Source: an uncultured Parasutterella sp.
GTDB lineage: Bacteria > Pseudomonadota > Gammaproteobacteria > Burkholderiales > Burkholderiaceae_F
Assembly (NCBI GenBank): GCA_947625105.1
Contig: CANQMZ010000006.1
Location: 1-32,440 of the forward strand
Length of the DNA stretch: 32,440 nucleotides
Reading direction: 5' to 3'
Shown here piece by piece: positions 10,200 to 20,388 of this stretch. The notes beneath the pieces are model-generated. The model was not told where the DNA came from. It saw only the letters and a list, made by a program, of their open reading frames with translations, and did not search any database. Within the stretch, counting starts at the first letter, position 1, and every line of letters starts with the position of its first letter. The position numbers and the translations under genes are program-made.

Positions 10200-12113
10200 A
10201 TGATGTCTGAACAAGCGACAAATAAGAAAAGTATGAATTTTCAGGCTGAAGTAAAGCAGATGCTGCACTTGGTAGTGCATTCGCTTTATTCAAAGCGTGA
10301 GATTTTTTTAAGAGAATTAATATCGAACGCATCGGATGCTATCGATAAGTTGAAATTTGCTGGAATCGAAAACCCACAACTTTTGGAGGCAGATCCGCAT
10401 CCATCCATCCGAGTTAGCGCTGACGAAAAAGCTCATACGATCACCATCAGTGATGATGGCATCGGTATGAATAGGGATGAGATCATTGAGCATCTGGGTA
10501 CGATTGCTAACAGTGGTACTAGGGAATTTTTCGCTCACCTTACGGGCGATCAGAAAAAGGATGTGCAACTCATTGGTCAGTTTGGAGTTGGTTTTTATTC
10601 TTCATTCATCGTAGCTGACAAAGTAACAGTAATCAGCAGGAAAGCGGGTGATCCATCAGAATCCGCTACAAAATGGGAAAGCGATGGAGAAGGAGAGTTC
10701 ACCGTGGAGGATGCTGTTCGTGAGCATTTCGGAACGGATGTTATTCTGCAGCTTAAAAAGGACGATTGGGATCTAGCTAATAATTGGAGAATTAAGGATA
10801 TCCTGGTCCATTACTCTGACCATATTGCCGCTCCGATCCTGATGCAAGAACTCTCCTTTGATGAAGAGAAAAAAGATAAGCAAGAAAAGAAATGGGAAGC
10901 CATCAATCAGGGGGCGGCTCTATGGATTCGTCCTAAGAAAGAAATAACAGAACAGCAGTACAAGGATTTTTATCATCACATAGCTCATGATGCCAGTGAT
11001 CCTCTCTGTTGGACTCACAACAAGGTTGAAGGCCGTAACGAATACATTCAACTGCTATATATTCCTTCCGTCAAGCCCTTTGACCTGTGGACAACGGAAG
11101 ACATAAGAGGTGTGAAACTGTATGTTAAACGCGTGTTCATTATGGATGATGCTAAGGAGCTTTTGCCAAGGTACTTACGCTTTGTGAGAGGTGTCATTGA
11201 CTCTGAGGATCTCCCGTTGAACGTGAGCCGAGAGATACTTCAGCAGAGCAGAGATTTAATGACAATCCGTGATGGCACAACCAAACGAGTTTTGTCGATG
11301 CTTGAGGACTTGGCAAAAAATAAAGAAGAAGACTATAAAAAGTTTTGGTCTTTATTTGGTGATGTTCTGAAGGAAGGTATGTCTGATCACGCTTCCCGTG
11401 AACGCATTACCAAACTCCTGAGATTTGCCTCAACGAATAGCTCGGGTGAGAAGAATGTTTCTCTTGAGTCTTATGTCAGCAGAATGGTTAAGGACCAAAA
11501 AGATATCTATTACTTCATCGGAGAGTCAGAAGAACAGGCGGCTAAGAGTCCGTTGCTTGAAATGTTTAAGAAAAAGGGTATTGAAGTACTGTTGCTTAAT
11601 GGACCAATTGATCAATGGATGTCTCAGTTCTTCTATGAGTTTGATTCAAAGAAACTGACGGATATTGCTCAGGAAGGTTTGGACCTAGGAGCTTTGGCAG
11701 ATAAGGATGAAAAGTCTGAAAAAGAAAAATTGCAGGTCGAATATCTGCCATTGATAGAGAAGTTTAAAAAAGCTTTGGGTGATCAGGTCGAAGATGTGAG
11801 AATTACATTGCGTCTTACGGATTCTCCTTCTTGCTTGGTTAATCCACAGAATCAGCCCAACCCAGCGTTTTTCAAAATGTTGAAGAGGGCGGGTCAACCA
11901 GTTCCAGAAGTAAAAGCGATTCTTGAGTTGAATCCTAACCACCCGTTGGTCAGTAGATTACGAGAGGAAGGAGCGTTTAATGATGATTGGGCTAAGTTGC
12001 TACTTGAACAGGCTCAAGTCATGGAAGGCGCAGAACTTAAAGATCCGGTGGGTTTTATTCATCGGGTAAATTCCATGCTGGTAGACTTTTCTCCGAAAGC
12101 TACAGTAAATTAA
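10200..12113 (+). CDS. htpG: Molecular chaperone HtpG (Hsp90)
   Basis: FQAEVKQMLHLVVHSLYSKREIFLRELISNASDAIDKL, GTIANSGT, GQFGVGFYSSF. Confidence 0.97.
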   Translation: MMSEQATNKKSMNFQAEVKQMLHLVVHSLYSKREIFLRELISNASDAIDKLKFAGIENPQLLEADPHPSIRVSADEKAHTITISDDGIGMNRDEIIEHLGTIANSGTREFFAHLTGDQKKDVQLIGQFGVGFYSSFIVADKVTVISRKAGDPSESATKWESDGEGEFTVEDAVREHFGTDVILQLKKDDWDLANNWRIKDILVHYSDHIAAPILMQELSFDEEKKDKQEKKWEAINQGAALWIRPKKEITEQQYKDFYHHIAHDASDPLCWTHNKVEGRNEYIQLLYIPSVKPFDLWTTEDIRGVKLYVKRVFIMDDAKELLPRYLRFVRGVIDSEDLPLNVSREILQQSRDLMTIRDGTTKRVLSMLEDLAKNKEEDYKKFWSLFGDVLKEGMSDHASRERITKLLRFASTNSSGEKNVSLESYVSRMVKDQKDIYYFIGESEEQAAKSPLLEMFKKKGIEVLLLNGPIDQWMSQFFYEFDSKKLTDIAQEGLDLGALADKDEKSEKEKLQVEYLPLIEKFKKALGDQVEDVRITLRLTDSPSCLVNPQNQPNPAFFKMLKRAGQPVPEVKAILELNPNHPLVSRLREEGAFNDDWAKLLLEQAQVMEGAELKDPVGFIHRVNSMLVDFSPKATVN

Positions 12114-12127
12114 ACTTATTGTGAATG

Positions 12128-12155
12128 GAAAAAGGCGGTGAACCCGCCTTTTTTC
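12128..12155. terminator. Bidirectional terminator between htpG and pgi
   Basis: AAAAAGGCGGTGAACCCGCCTTTTTT between convergent genes. Confidence 0.85.
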
Positions 12156-12164
12156 TCAGGGTGC

Positions 12165-13550
12165 TTAAGAACCTAATATTTCCCGGGCAAGTTTTTTGCC
12201 CAATTCAACTCCAGGCTGGTCAAATGCGTTTAACCCAAAAAGGAAGGCAAGCATTACCGTCTTGTGCTCATAGAGCGCCATTAATGAGCCCAGAGTCTTT
12301 GCATCAAGTATTTCTAAGGTTAGGACAGTTACAACGTTGAAGTTTTCATCGCCTTGTTCTCTTGATGTCAGGGCTTTTGTCTGTGCCTTGGCATTGGCGA
12401 TTAGGACATTGTGTAGTTGTTTGTGGCTATGTCCCGGTTTAATGGACCAACAGATGTCAATAGCTGTTTTTGAAGTGCCTTCTCTCAGCCATTGATAAAA
12501 GGAATGCTGAGATTCGTTGCCATGTCCACCCCATACAGCAATTGCGGTGGGCGTATCAACCGCTTGTCCAGTCGTTGTTCGATGCTTGCCCAAACTTTCC
12601 ATCTCAAGCTGTTGCAGCCAATCGACAACAATACGTAAACGTTCATCGTAAGCTAAGAAACAGTAGCTAGAAACGCCCAATTGGGTGATATTCCTATAGG
12701 CAATCAAGGCCAATAGCGCCGGAAGATTGGAGGTTATTGGTGCTATGGATGCGTGTTCGTCCATGCAGTGAGCCCCCGAAAGCAATTCAAGGAATACTTT
12801 CGCTCCAAGGCCCACAGCGACAGGCAGTCCAATAGCGCTCCAAACAGAAAATCTGCCTCCAACCCAATCCCAAATGGGAAATTGATTTTCCTGCGGCAAG
12901 TTGAGCGAATTGGCTGCGTTTGGGTTGGAGGAAACAACGACCACGTGCTTAGCTAAATTCTTTCCATCAATCCCCTGGTTTTTGAACCATTCCAAAGCGG
13001 CAAGCGCGTTGAAGTGGGTTTCTTGTGTTCTCCAACTTTTTGAAGAAACCACGATCAGGGTTGATGCCGCATCTAAGTCAGAAAAAATACGGTCAAATGT
13101 CACACCGTCAGCCGCGGCAAGGAATCTGATATCGATCTTGGGATGGTTTGGTCTTAAAGCATGCCAAACTGCGCGTGGTCCCATGTCAGAGCCACCGATG
13201 CCGATATTAACTACCGTTCTAATCTTTTTACCGGTTGCACCAAGCCACTTGCCGGAGCGAACCGCCTTAGCAAATTCGATGATTTTCTCCAGACTTTGGT
13301 GTACTTCAAGACCGAAGGGGACATCTTTAGACGGATCCCGCAGCGAGGTATGCAGTGCGGACCTTTTTTCGGAAAGATTGACCACTTCTCCTTGTCGCAT
13401 TGCATTGAACGCCTTTTGGATACCTCTATCTAGGGCTAGTTTGACGAGTCCATCTAAGACGGACTGGTCTAGCTTTTGATTGCTGAAATCAAGCCTGATT
13501 CCGCAGCTTTGCACGGTGAAGGTGTTTCCTGCTTTATCTGTAATTGACAT
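12165..13550 (-). CDS. pgi: Glucose-6-phosphate isomerase
   Basis: VNIGIGGSDMGPRAV, SSKSWRTQETHFNA, WDWVGGRFSVWSAIGLP, QHSFYQWLREGT. Confidence 0.92.
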   Translation of the reverse strand: MSITDKAGNTFTVQSCGIRLDFSNQKLDQSVLDGLVKLALDRGIQKAFNAMRQGEVVNLSEKRSALHTSLRDPSKDVPFGLEVHQSLEKIIEFAKAVRSGKWLGATGKKIRTVVNIGIGGSDMGPRAVWHALRPNHPKIDIRFLAAADGVTFDRIFSDLDAASTLIVVSSKSWRTQETHFNALAALEWFKNQGIDGKNLAKHVVVVSSNPNAANSLNLPQENQFPIWDWVGGRFSVWSAIGLPVAVGLGAKVFLELLSGAHCMDEHASIAPITSNLPALLALIAYRNITQLGVSSYCFLAYDERLRIVVDWLQQLEMESLGKHRTTTGQAVDTPTAIAVWGGHGNESQHSFYQWLREGTSKTAIDICWSIKPGHSHKQLHNVLIANAKAQTKALTSREQGDENFNVVTVLTLEILDAKTLGSLMALYEHKTVMLAFLFGLNAFDQPGVELGKKLAREILGS

Positions 13551-13627
13551 AGGGTATCTGGAGAATATCTAATAAAAAGCGAGCTGCAACTGTTGCCATC
13601 ATATCCCAAGCGGAGGGCGATATGGCT

Positions 13628-14932
13628 CTAGTGGCGCTTTTCTTCACCAATAAGATGTAACGAATCTTCAATGGATTGATTGTGTCTGTGTTTAAAAATC
13701 ACACCGAGCATAGAGAATCCAACGAAACAACCGAAAATAACCATGATAGTGACAGACCCAAGACCCGTTTTAATGAGCAGGGAGTAAACCGCCAACATTA
13801 TCAGAATGGAAGAGTTTTCGTTGAAATTTTGTACCGCAATTGATCGGCCGGCGCTCATCAAAACGTGCCCTCTGTGCTGCAATAAAGCGTTCATGGGGAC
13901 TACGAAGAATCCGGCCATCATCCCTACAAGGATCAGCATTAAGCAGGCAATGACAATTGCGAAGGAGACGTGGAAACCGAAAGCGTCGAATCCCCCGGGA
14001 ATCCAGGAGCCCTTGTAGAAAGACATAAGGGCAACGGAAAAGCCCATTAGAACACCAAGAGGCAGAACATCGACACTTTTACGCAGACTAACCAGAGAGG
14101 CGGCTAGCACTGCACCAATGGCAATGCCTATCGCAACTACGCCTTGAAGGATGGCTGCCTTAGATAGATCAAGACCTAATGAATGATCCGCCCAAGTTAG
14201 CACTAAGAACTGTAATGTTGCGCCCGCACCCCAAAACAATGTGGTCACAGAAAGGGAAATCTGACCAAGCTTATCATGCCAAAGCAAGGCGCAAGATTTG
14301 TAAAAATTGATGAGCGTATGAACAGGTCGGAAATCCTGTTTTGGATACTTGGCTCCGGTGTTGGGAATAAATAGGTTGACGATGGCAGCTGCGGCATAAA
14401 TAAAAATCATGACAGCGATGGCTGCTTGAGCAGAGTTGTGGATGCCCCAAACATGAACTCCCTGAACCCAATGCTCAACCGTTGGCGAAATAAGGAAACC
14501 GCCAAGGCCCGTACCGAGAATGATAGAGGCTACGGTAAGCCCTTCTATCCAACCGTTGGCTTTCACTAGAAGCTCTGGTGGTAGCAGTTCAGTGAGAATC
14601 CCGTATTTGGCTGGAGAATAAGCTGCCGCACCAAGTCCAACAATACCGTAAGCAATAAGCGGATGAGTACCGAACAGCATGACACAGCAACCAAAGGTCT
14701 TGATGGCATTGGTAATGAACATCACATGGCCTTTGGGCATGGTGTCCGCAAAAATGCCCACCCAGGCTGCGAAAAGAACATAACTCACCACAAAGAAAAG
14801 TTTTAACAGCGGTGTCATCCACGCTGGTTCGTTAAGTGTCGCAAGTAATGCGATAGCTGCTATCAGAAGTGCGTTGTCGGCCAGTGATGATAAGAACTGA
14901 GCCAACATGATGCTGTAAAAACCTTTTCCCAT
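13628..14932 (-). CDS. lplT: Lysophospholipid transporter LplT (MFS)
   Basis: MGKGFYSIMLAQFLSSLADNALLIAAIALL, GIFADTMPKGHVMFITNAIK, AAYSPAKYGILTELLP. Confidence 0.85.
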   Translation of the reverse strand: MGKGFYSIMLAQFLSSLADNALLIAAIALLATLNEPAWMTPLLKLFFVVSYVLFAAWVGIFADTMPKGHVMFITNAIKTFGCCVMLFGTHPLIAYGIVGLGAAAYSPAKYGILTELLPPELLVKANGWIEGLTVASIILGTGLGGFLISPTVEHWVQGVHVWGIHNSAQAAIAVMIFIYAAAAIVNLFIPNTGAKYPKQDFRPVHTLINFYKSCALLWHDKLGQISLSVTTLFWGAGATLQFLVLTWADHSLGLDLSKAAILQGVVAIGIAIGAVLAASLVSLRKSVDVLPLGVLMGFSVALMSFYKGSWIPGGFDAFGFHVSFAIVIACLMLILVGMMAGFFVVPMNALLQHRGHVLMSAGRSIAVQNFNENSSILIMLAVYSLLIKTGLGSVTIMVIFGCFVGFSMLGVIFKHRHNQSIEDSLHLIGEEKRH

Positions 14933-15155
14933 CGTCTTTATTGCTTAGTAATACTTTGGCGTATTTTAAACAAAGAGATCACAAACTTTGGGTAACTAAT
15001 TAAAAGGCGTAGCGCAATGTGGTTTTTCCCTGAAAGTCGACAGTCGTTAATCCCTTGGATAATTCTTTAGAATGTGCGGAAAAGAAAAACGATAGGGGTC
15101 CGCCTTGCATTTGGCGGAGCAGCTCTTACCTAGAAGAAACATTTGGAAGGATTTA

Positions 15156-15998
15156 ATGAGTCAGGTACAGATTACAGGAGTATCGCCCGTTCCTTTTAAA
15201 CGTCGAAAGCAAAAAAGTTTCGGCTTAATAGATATTGTTAGAGGCATACAACAATTTGATTTGGCTGATCTATTGGCGCGATCTGATATCAGACAACGCT
15301 ATCGCCGTTCTACGTTAGGACCTTTTTGGATAACAATTTCAACGGCGATCATGATCGCCTGTTTGGGTTTTATCTTTGGAACGATTTTTAAATCTTCAAT
15401 AAACGAATTCCTACCTTTCATTTCCGCCGGCTTAATCATTTGGGGGTATCTATCTTCAACTCTTACTGAAGCTACAACCGCATTTACCTCTGTGGAGGGA
15501 ATGATTAAGCAGCTTCCGCATCCGCTCTTTCTCTATGTAGAAAGGATGGTCATGCGAAACTTCTACATTTTTGTTCATAACATTGTCATCTTTCCGATTG
15601 TTTGCCTCATAGTCAGAAGACCTCTTGATTGGGACATGTTCCTTTTCCTTCCTGGGATCTTACTTTTGACTCTGAATTTGACTTGGATGTCTTTGATGAT
15701 TGGCATCTTCTGCACTCGTTTTAGAGATATGGCTCAAATTTTAATTAATTTGTTGCAGGTGATTTTTTACGTAACACCGATCATTTGGATGCCTGGGCTA
15801 CTTTCAGCTAGAACCTCTGTCATGATTCTTGAACCAAATCCCTTCTACCATCTTATGGAAATTGTCAGGGCGCCGTTAATGGGCAATTTGCCGACGGCTT
15901 TGAACTGGGGTGTGTCTTTCTTGTGCCTGATTGTGGGTACTTGGCTGACGCTAATTGTGTACAACAAATACCGCAATAGAATTGCTTACTGGTTATAA
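15156..15998 (+). CDS. wzm: ABC-2 type polysaccharide export permease (Wzm-like)
   Basis: Six-TM ABC-2 permease with RSDIRQRYRRSTLGPFW-type N-terminus; overlapping operon with a Wzt-like ATPase; ATG at 15156 preferred. Confidence 0.8.
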   Translation: MSQVQITGVSPVPFKRRKQKSFGLIDIVRGIQQFDLADLLARSDIRQRYRRSTLGPFWITISTAIMIACLGFIFGTIFKSSINEFLPFISAGLIIWGYLSSTLTEATTAFTSVEGMIKQLPHPLFLYVERMVMRNFYIFVHNIVIFPIVCLIVRRPLDWDMFLFLPGILLLTLNLTWMSLMIGIFCTRFRDMAQILINLLQVIFYVTPIIWMPGLLSARTSVMILEPNPFYHLMEIVRAPLMGNLPTALNWGVSFLCLIVGTWLTLIVYNKYRNRIAYWL

Positions 15999-16000
15999 CA

Positions 16001-16741
16001 ATGGCGCGCATAAGTCTTAAAGACGTAACGGTTGACATTCCCATTTTTAATTCTCAGGGTCGTTCTCTGAAAAAAGCTGTCATGGGAATGGCCACGGGTG
16101 GCAAGATAGGTCTAACCGAAGCAGGAAGGACGATTGTCAGGTCCTTAGAAAGAATCAATCTAGAAATCCAAGGTGAAGAAAGGGTAGGTTTAATTGGCCA
16201 TAATGGTGCAGGGAAAAGTACTCTTCTGCGCGTTATCGGTCAGGTTTATTACCCGACAGCAGGACAGGCAATCGTGGAGGGCAAACTGGGTTCCTTGATT
16301 GATGTGTCCTTGGGAATTGATGGGGAAGCAACTGGCATTGAAAACATCTATCTTCGTGCAGCCTTGCTCGGTATTGACAAAAAAATCGTTAATGAAAATA
16401 TCGATGAAATTATTGAATTTTCCGAGCTGGGTCGCTTTGTTGAAATGCCTGTCAGAACTTATTCGACTGGTATGCACATGAGGCTTGCTTTTGCGGTCTC
16501 AACGATGATCACTCCGGAAATCCTCCTGATGGACGAATGGCTTTCCGTAGGTGATGAGGGTTTCCGTCAGAAGGCGGAAACAAGATTGAATCGGCTTATT
16601 GAAAGCTCAAGCATTCTTGTCATTGCTACGCACTCCCAAGCACTCATCAAAAAATGTTGCACCCGGGTTGTGTGGCTTGAGCATGGCCAAATGATTATGG
16701 ATGGTAAACCTGACGAGGTGTGTCCCAAATATTTCAAATAG
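16001..16741 (+). CDS. wzt: Polysaccharide ABC exporter ATP-binding protein (Wzt/KpsT-like, no C-terminal carbohydrate-binding domain)
   Basis: Walker A GHNGAGKST, signature YSTGMHMRLAFA, Walker B EILLMDEW; 246 aa only. Confidence 0.85.
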   Translation: MARISLKDVTVDIPIFNSQGRSLKKAVMGMATGGKIGLTEAGRTIVRSLERINLEIQGEERVGLIGHNGAGKSTLLRVIGQVYYPTAGQAIVEGKLGSLIDVSLGIDGEATGIENIYLRAALLGIDKKIVNENIDEIIEFSELGRFVEMPVRTYSTGMHMRLAFAVSTMITPEILLMDEWLSVGDEGFRQKAETRLNRLIESSSILVIATHSQALIKKCCTRVVWLEHGQMIMDGKPDEVCPKYFK

Positions 16742-16825
16742 TCTTTTGGAGAGACCCTCGCACAGGTATTGAATACAGTTGAACAGTTTATGTTTGATCC
16801 CGATTAATGGAATAGGCGCAGAATC

Positions 16826-17923
16826 ATGGATATCTTAGTAGTTGGGGCAGGTTTGACAGGAGCAACTCTAGCAAGGGCGTTGGCAGAAAAGGGGCATGAG
16901 ATCAGACTCATTGAACAAAGAGAGCATTTAGCTGGGAACTGCTTTGATTACTTCAACGATAACGAAATTGATGTTCATATGTATGGGACGCACATATTCC
17001 ACACGCAAAGCGCTGAAGTGTGGCACTTTGCTTCTAGGTTTGCAGAATGGTATCCCTATCAACACGAGGTTCGAGCTTTTATAGACGGCAAACTCGTACC
17101 TGTTCCTTTCAACATCAATTCTATCGAGGCCTTGTTTCCGACTTCAATTGCAGATCGCTTAATTTATGCTCTGCTCAACGAATTTGGGCTAGGTCAGAAG
17201 GTGCCGATTCTTGAATTGAGGAAATCTCAGAACAAGGATCTCCAGTTTCTTGCTAATTACGTGTACGAAAAAGTTTTTTTACACTACACAGAAAAACAGT
17301 GGGGGTTCACACCGGAACAACTTGATCAAGCGGTAACGGGGAGAGTTCCGGTGTTTGTCGGAAAAGATAATCGGTATTTCCAGGATAAGTATCAAGGTAT
17401 ACCCATAGCCGGATACACGAGGATGGTCGAACGCATGCTGGAGCATGAGAATATCAGCGTAGACCTCAACACAAAGTTTTCTCGAGATCAGCTTGAAGAG
17501 GTTGATCATTGCTTTTATACAGGCGCTATTGACGAGTACTTTAATTACGTGTTGGGAGAGTTGCCATATAGAAGTTTGAAATTTAACTTTTTGGAATTCA
17601 ACAGAGCGCATTTTCAACCTTATGCGGTTGTGAACTATCCAAACAACTACGATTGGACAAGGATTGGGGAGTACAAATATTTTCTGGACACTAAATCTGA
17701 TAAAACCGTAGTGTCCTACGAATACCCTGAAGCCTTTGTTCGTGGCCAAAACGAGCGATATTACCCGATACCAAATGAGGCCAACGACAAGTTGTACAAA
17801 CGTTACTTGGAGTTGGCAGCCAAAGAAGCGAAACTTACCTTTGCCGGTCGTCTCGGCGACTATAGGTATTACAACATGGACCAAGCTATGCTGAGAGCCA
17901 TCAAACTTTCCGAGAGTTTTTGA
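16826..17923 (+). CDS. glf: UDP-galactopyranose mutase
   Basis: VVGAGLTGATLARALAEKG (FAD Rossmann), GNCFDY, YGTHIFHT, EKQWGFTPEQLDQAVTGRVPV. Confidence 0.93.
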   Translation: MDILVVGAGLTGATLARALAEKGHEIRLIEQREHLAGNCFDYFNDNEIDVHMYGTHIFHTQSAEVWHFASRFAEWYPYQHEVRAFIDGKLVPVPFNINSIEALFPTSIADRLIYALLNEFGLGQKVPILELRKSQNKDLQFLANYVYEKVFLHYTEKQWGFTPEQLDQAVTGRVPVFVGKDNRYFQDKYQGIPIAGYTRMVERMLEHENISVDLNTKFSRDQLEEVDHCFYTGAIDEYFNYVLGELPYRSLKFNFLEFNRAHFQPYAVVNYPNNYDWTRIGEYKYFLDTKSDKTVVSYEYPEAFVRGQNERYYPIPNEANDKLYKRYLELAAKEAKLTFAGRLGDYRYYNMDQAMLRAIKLSESF

Positions 17924-18086
17924 AATCACTAAAAAGAAGAAAAAGTGAACAGGTTGATTTCATTAGTCATAAATTGACTTGTTGATCTGTAGGATGCGCT
18001 CCGTTGACAACGAGAGCTTCAAAGATTAGATAAAAAAGTTACTGCTCCGTTGTTTGATTTTCAAATCTCAAGAGGAGTTCTACAAA

Positions 18087-19100
18087 GTGGAGAAATTTGC
18101 AACTACTCACTTATACACGACCGAAGACGCAAGACAGGTTGTCGCTTCGGCCTACATGAAATTTCACGATATTCTACTGAAAGCGGGAGTCAATGAGAAT
18201 CTGCTTATTCGTAAATGGACCACTTGCCCATGGTGCCGCGCTACCAACCGTTTCACTTATACCGACAAATTTGGCAAGGGAGATAGCTATTGTGGGAATT
18301 GCGGCTATCACAACGGTGTAGATTTATTAATGCAAGCGAAGAATTGGTCCTTTCAGGAAGCGATTGGTTTTATCGCTGAATACACAAACTGGAAACCCGA
18401 TCGCGAAAAAATTACAGTTGCAGCGACCGGTAGGGCTGATTACGCACCTTATATGAGGAAGATTTTAGACTTTTCTCATCCGGTAAAAGAGGGAGATAGC
18501 GCCTATGCGTACTTACAGGCCTGTGGGATTAGTAAACCATTGCCCAAGTCGCTTTGGGCATCTCCTAAGCTCAGCTATGCATGGATCGGAGGCCGAGAAG
18601 GTAAAAGTAAGGCGGTCTATTATCCGGGGCTTGTGGCTGAAATGAGTGACAGTGAAGGAAAATTGGTTAATCTCTATCGCATTTATCTGCAAGATGACCA
18701 CTTGGCTCCGGTAACCACAGCCAAAAAGACTTACACGAATAGAGTGGCGGGTACGGTTATTCGGCTTGGAGAAGTCTCGGAAGAAGGAGTACTCGGGCTT
18801 GCCGAGGATGTGGAAACGGCATTGTCGGCTACGGAATTGTTTGATGTACCAGTCTGGGCAGTTATCTCAGCTTACAACTACAAGGGCTTTGCGGTCCCTG
18901 AAGGAGTAAAGAAAATCATCTTTTTCGGTGACAACGATTCGGACTTCATTTCCCAAAGAGAAATCTTTACTGCTGCCACAAAACTGAAACAGGAAAACCC
19001 TCAGTTAGAAATAGAAGTCAAGCTTCCGGAAGAAAAAGGGGCGAATTGGAATGATGTGTTAAGAGCCCAAAAGGGAATACCGAACCAGGTGGCGGCTTAA
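18087..19100 (+). CDS. Phage/plasmid-type primase-like protein (zinc finger plus TOPRIM)
   Basis: CPWC…CGNC zinc finger (CPWCRATNRFTYTDKFGKGDSYCGNCG), LAEDVETALSA and IIFFGDNDSD TOPRIM motifs; GTG at 18087 preceded by AGAGGAG (ORF track starts at TTG 18054). Confidence 0.75.
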   Translation: MEKFATTHLYTTEDARQVVASAYMKFHDILLKAGVNENLLIRKWTTCPWCRATNRFTYTDKFGKGDSYCGNCGYHNGVDLLMQAKNWSFQEAIGFIAEYTNWKPDREKITVAATGRADYAPYMRKILDFSHPVKEGDSAYAYLQACGISKPLPKSLWASPKLSYAWIGGREGKSKAVYYPGLVAEMSDSEGKLVNLYRIYLQDDHLAPVTTAKKTYTNRVAGTVIRLGEVSEEGVLGLAEDVETALSATELFDVPVWAVISAYNYKGFAVPEGVKKIIFFGDNDSDFISQREIFTAATKLKQENPQLEIEVKLPEEKGANWNDVLRAQKGIPNQVAA

Positions 19101-19113
19101 AGTGCACTAAGGA

Positions 19114-19143
19114 CGAGGAGGAAAAACGCCTCCTCTTTTTTTA
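19114..19143 (+). terminator. Rho-independent terminator after the primase-like gene
   Basis: GAGGAGG-AAAAAC-GCCTCCTC followed by T7. Confidence 0.85.
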
Positions 19144-19151
19144 CGGTTAAA

Positions 19152-20108
19152 TTATCGTACCAACTCTCTGTATTGACCGTAACCTTCCTTTTCCATGTCT
19201 GCTAAAGGAATAAATCTCAGAGAGGCACTGTTGATGCAATACCTTAAACCGCCGAACTCCCTCGGTCCATCGTTAAACACATGTCCGAGATGCGATCCCC
19301 CAGTCCTGCTTTTGACTTCTATGCGTGACATTCCATAACTTCCATCAAAATGTTCGGTGACGAAGCTCTTGTCAATCGGTTTTGAGAAGCTAGGCCAACC
19401 GCAGCCAGAATCAAACTTGTCCGTGGAGACAAATAAAGGCTCGCCTGTCACTATATCAACGTAGATGCCTTTTTCATGATTGTCCCAGTATTTGCCAGTA
19501 AAAGCTTTTTCGGTTGCCGCATGCTGTGTGACTTCGTAGGATTCCTTGCTGAGCTTGGAGCGAATTTCCGCGTCAGATGGCTTTGCATAATGCTTTTCGT
19601 GCTTTGCCAGAGTTTCCTGATTGGCCTGCTCCACGCCGGCAAAACTGATATGACAATAGCCGTTTGGATTTTTCTTCAGGTAATCTTGATGGTAGTCCTC
19701 AGCTCGATAGAAGTTTTTCAAGGGTTCGTATTCGACTACAAAAGGCCGCGCATATTTTTTCGCTTCTTCTCTGATGACTTTCTCAATTACAGGAAGATCG
19801 GCTGGGTCAGTATAAAAAATTCCGGTTCTATACTGCGTGCCTACGTCGTTTCCTTGTCGGTTCAGAACGGTAGGATCAATGATTGAAAAATACTGTTTGA
19901 GTATCGTGCTCAAGGAAATGGTATCTGGATCGAACGTCACTTTGACAGTTTCCGCAAAACCGGTTGTTCCCGAACAAACTTGACTGTACGTAGGATTCTC
20001 TATGAATCCGTTCGCATAGCCTGATACAGCATCATTAACACCAATAAGTCGAGAGAAAAATTCCTCAACACCCCAAAAACATCCGCCAGCAAGAAAAATT
20101 GTTTTCAT
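19152..20108 (-). CDS. msrAB: Bifunctional peptide-methionine sulfoxide reductase MsrA/MsrB fusion
   Basis: Msr[11 protein letters not shown] at the N-terminus; MsrB SGCGWPSF…RYCINSASL at the C-terminus; ATG at 20108. Confidence 0.92.
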   Translation of the reverse strand: MKTIFLAGGCFWGVEEFFSRLIGVNDAVSGYANGFIENPTYSQVCSGTTGFAETVKVTFDPDTISLSTILKQYFSIIDPTVLNRQGNDVGTQYRTGIFYTDPADLPVIEKVIREEAKKYARPFVVEYEPLKNFYRAEDYHQDYLKKNPNGYCHISFAGVEQANQETLAKHEKHYAKPSDAEIRSKLSKESYEVTQHAATEKAFTGKYWDNHEKGIYVDIVTGEPLFVSTDKFDSGCGWPSFSKPIDKSFVTEHFDGSYGMSRIEVKSRTGGSHLGHVFNDGPREFGGLRYCINSASLRFIPLADMEKEGYGQYRELVR

Positions 20109-20353
20109 AACAGAATATCTAAAAAAACGGGCAAATGATAGTGAAATCCAAGGGGGCGAGAGGATGTAATTACCCAAAAGAGGGAAAGGGTAAAACTAAA
20201 TTAGTGTCAGATAAATAGAAAAAATACTAAAATAAAAATTAAATTTGGTCATAATTATTATAAATAAATATCTAAAAATAATAAAATGTAATTTTATTTT
20301 GGTATTATTTCATTGATTCTATAGAGATATTTAGAAAAATATTATTTAGAAAG

Positions 20354-20382
20354 TTGCAAAAGCTAAATTTAAAGAGTATTGT
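20354..20382 (+). promoter_or_regulatory. Candidate promoter of the intergenic sRNA
   Basis: TTGCAA - 17 nt - TATTGT. Confidence 0.45.
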
Positions 20383-20388
20383 TTCGCT

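Noticed and set aside
12901-13479. 192-aa plus-strand ORF antisense to pgi
   Set aside because: Lies fully within the conserved pgi coding region; low-complexity shadow ORF without recognisable motifs
15099-15118. Hairpin TCCGCC/GGCGGA before the wzm-like gene as a terminator or riboswitch
   Set aside because: Only a 6-bp stem, no U-tract, no recognisable riboswitch core
17279-17929. 216-aa minus-strand ORF antisense to glf
   Set aside because: Shadow ORF opposite a strongly recognised UDP-galactopyranose mutase
19476-19886. 136-aa plus-strand ORF antisense to msrAB
   Set aside because: Overlaps a confident MsrA/MsrB fusion gene
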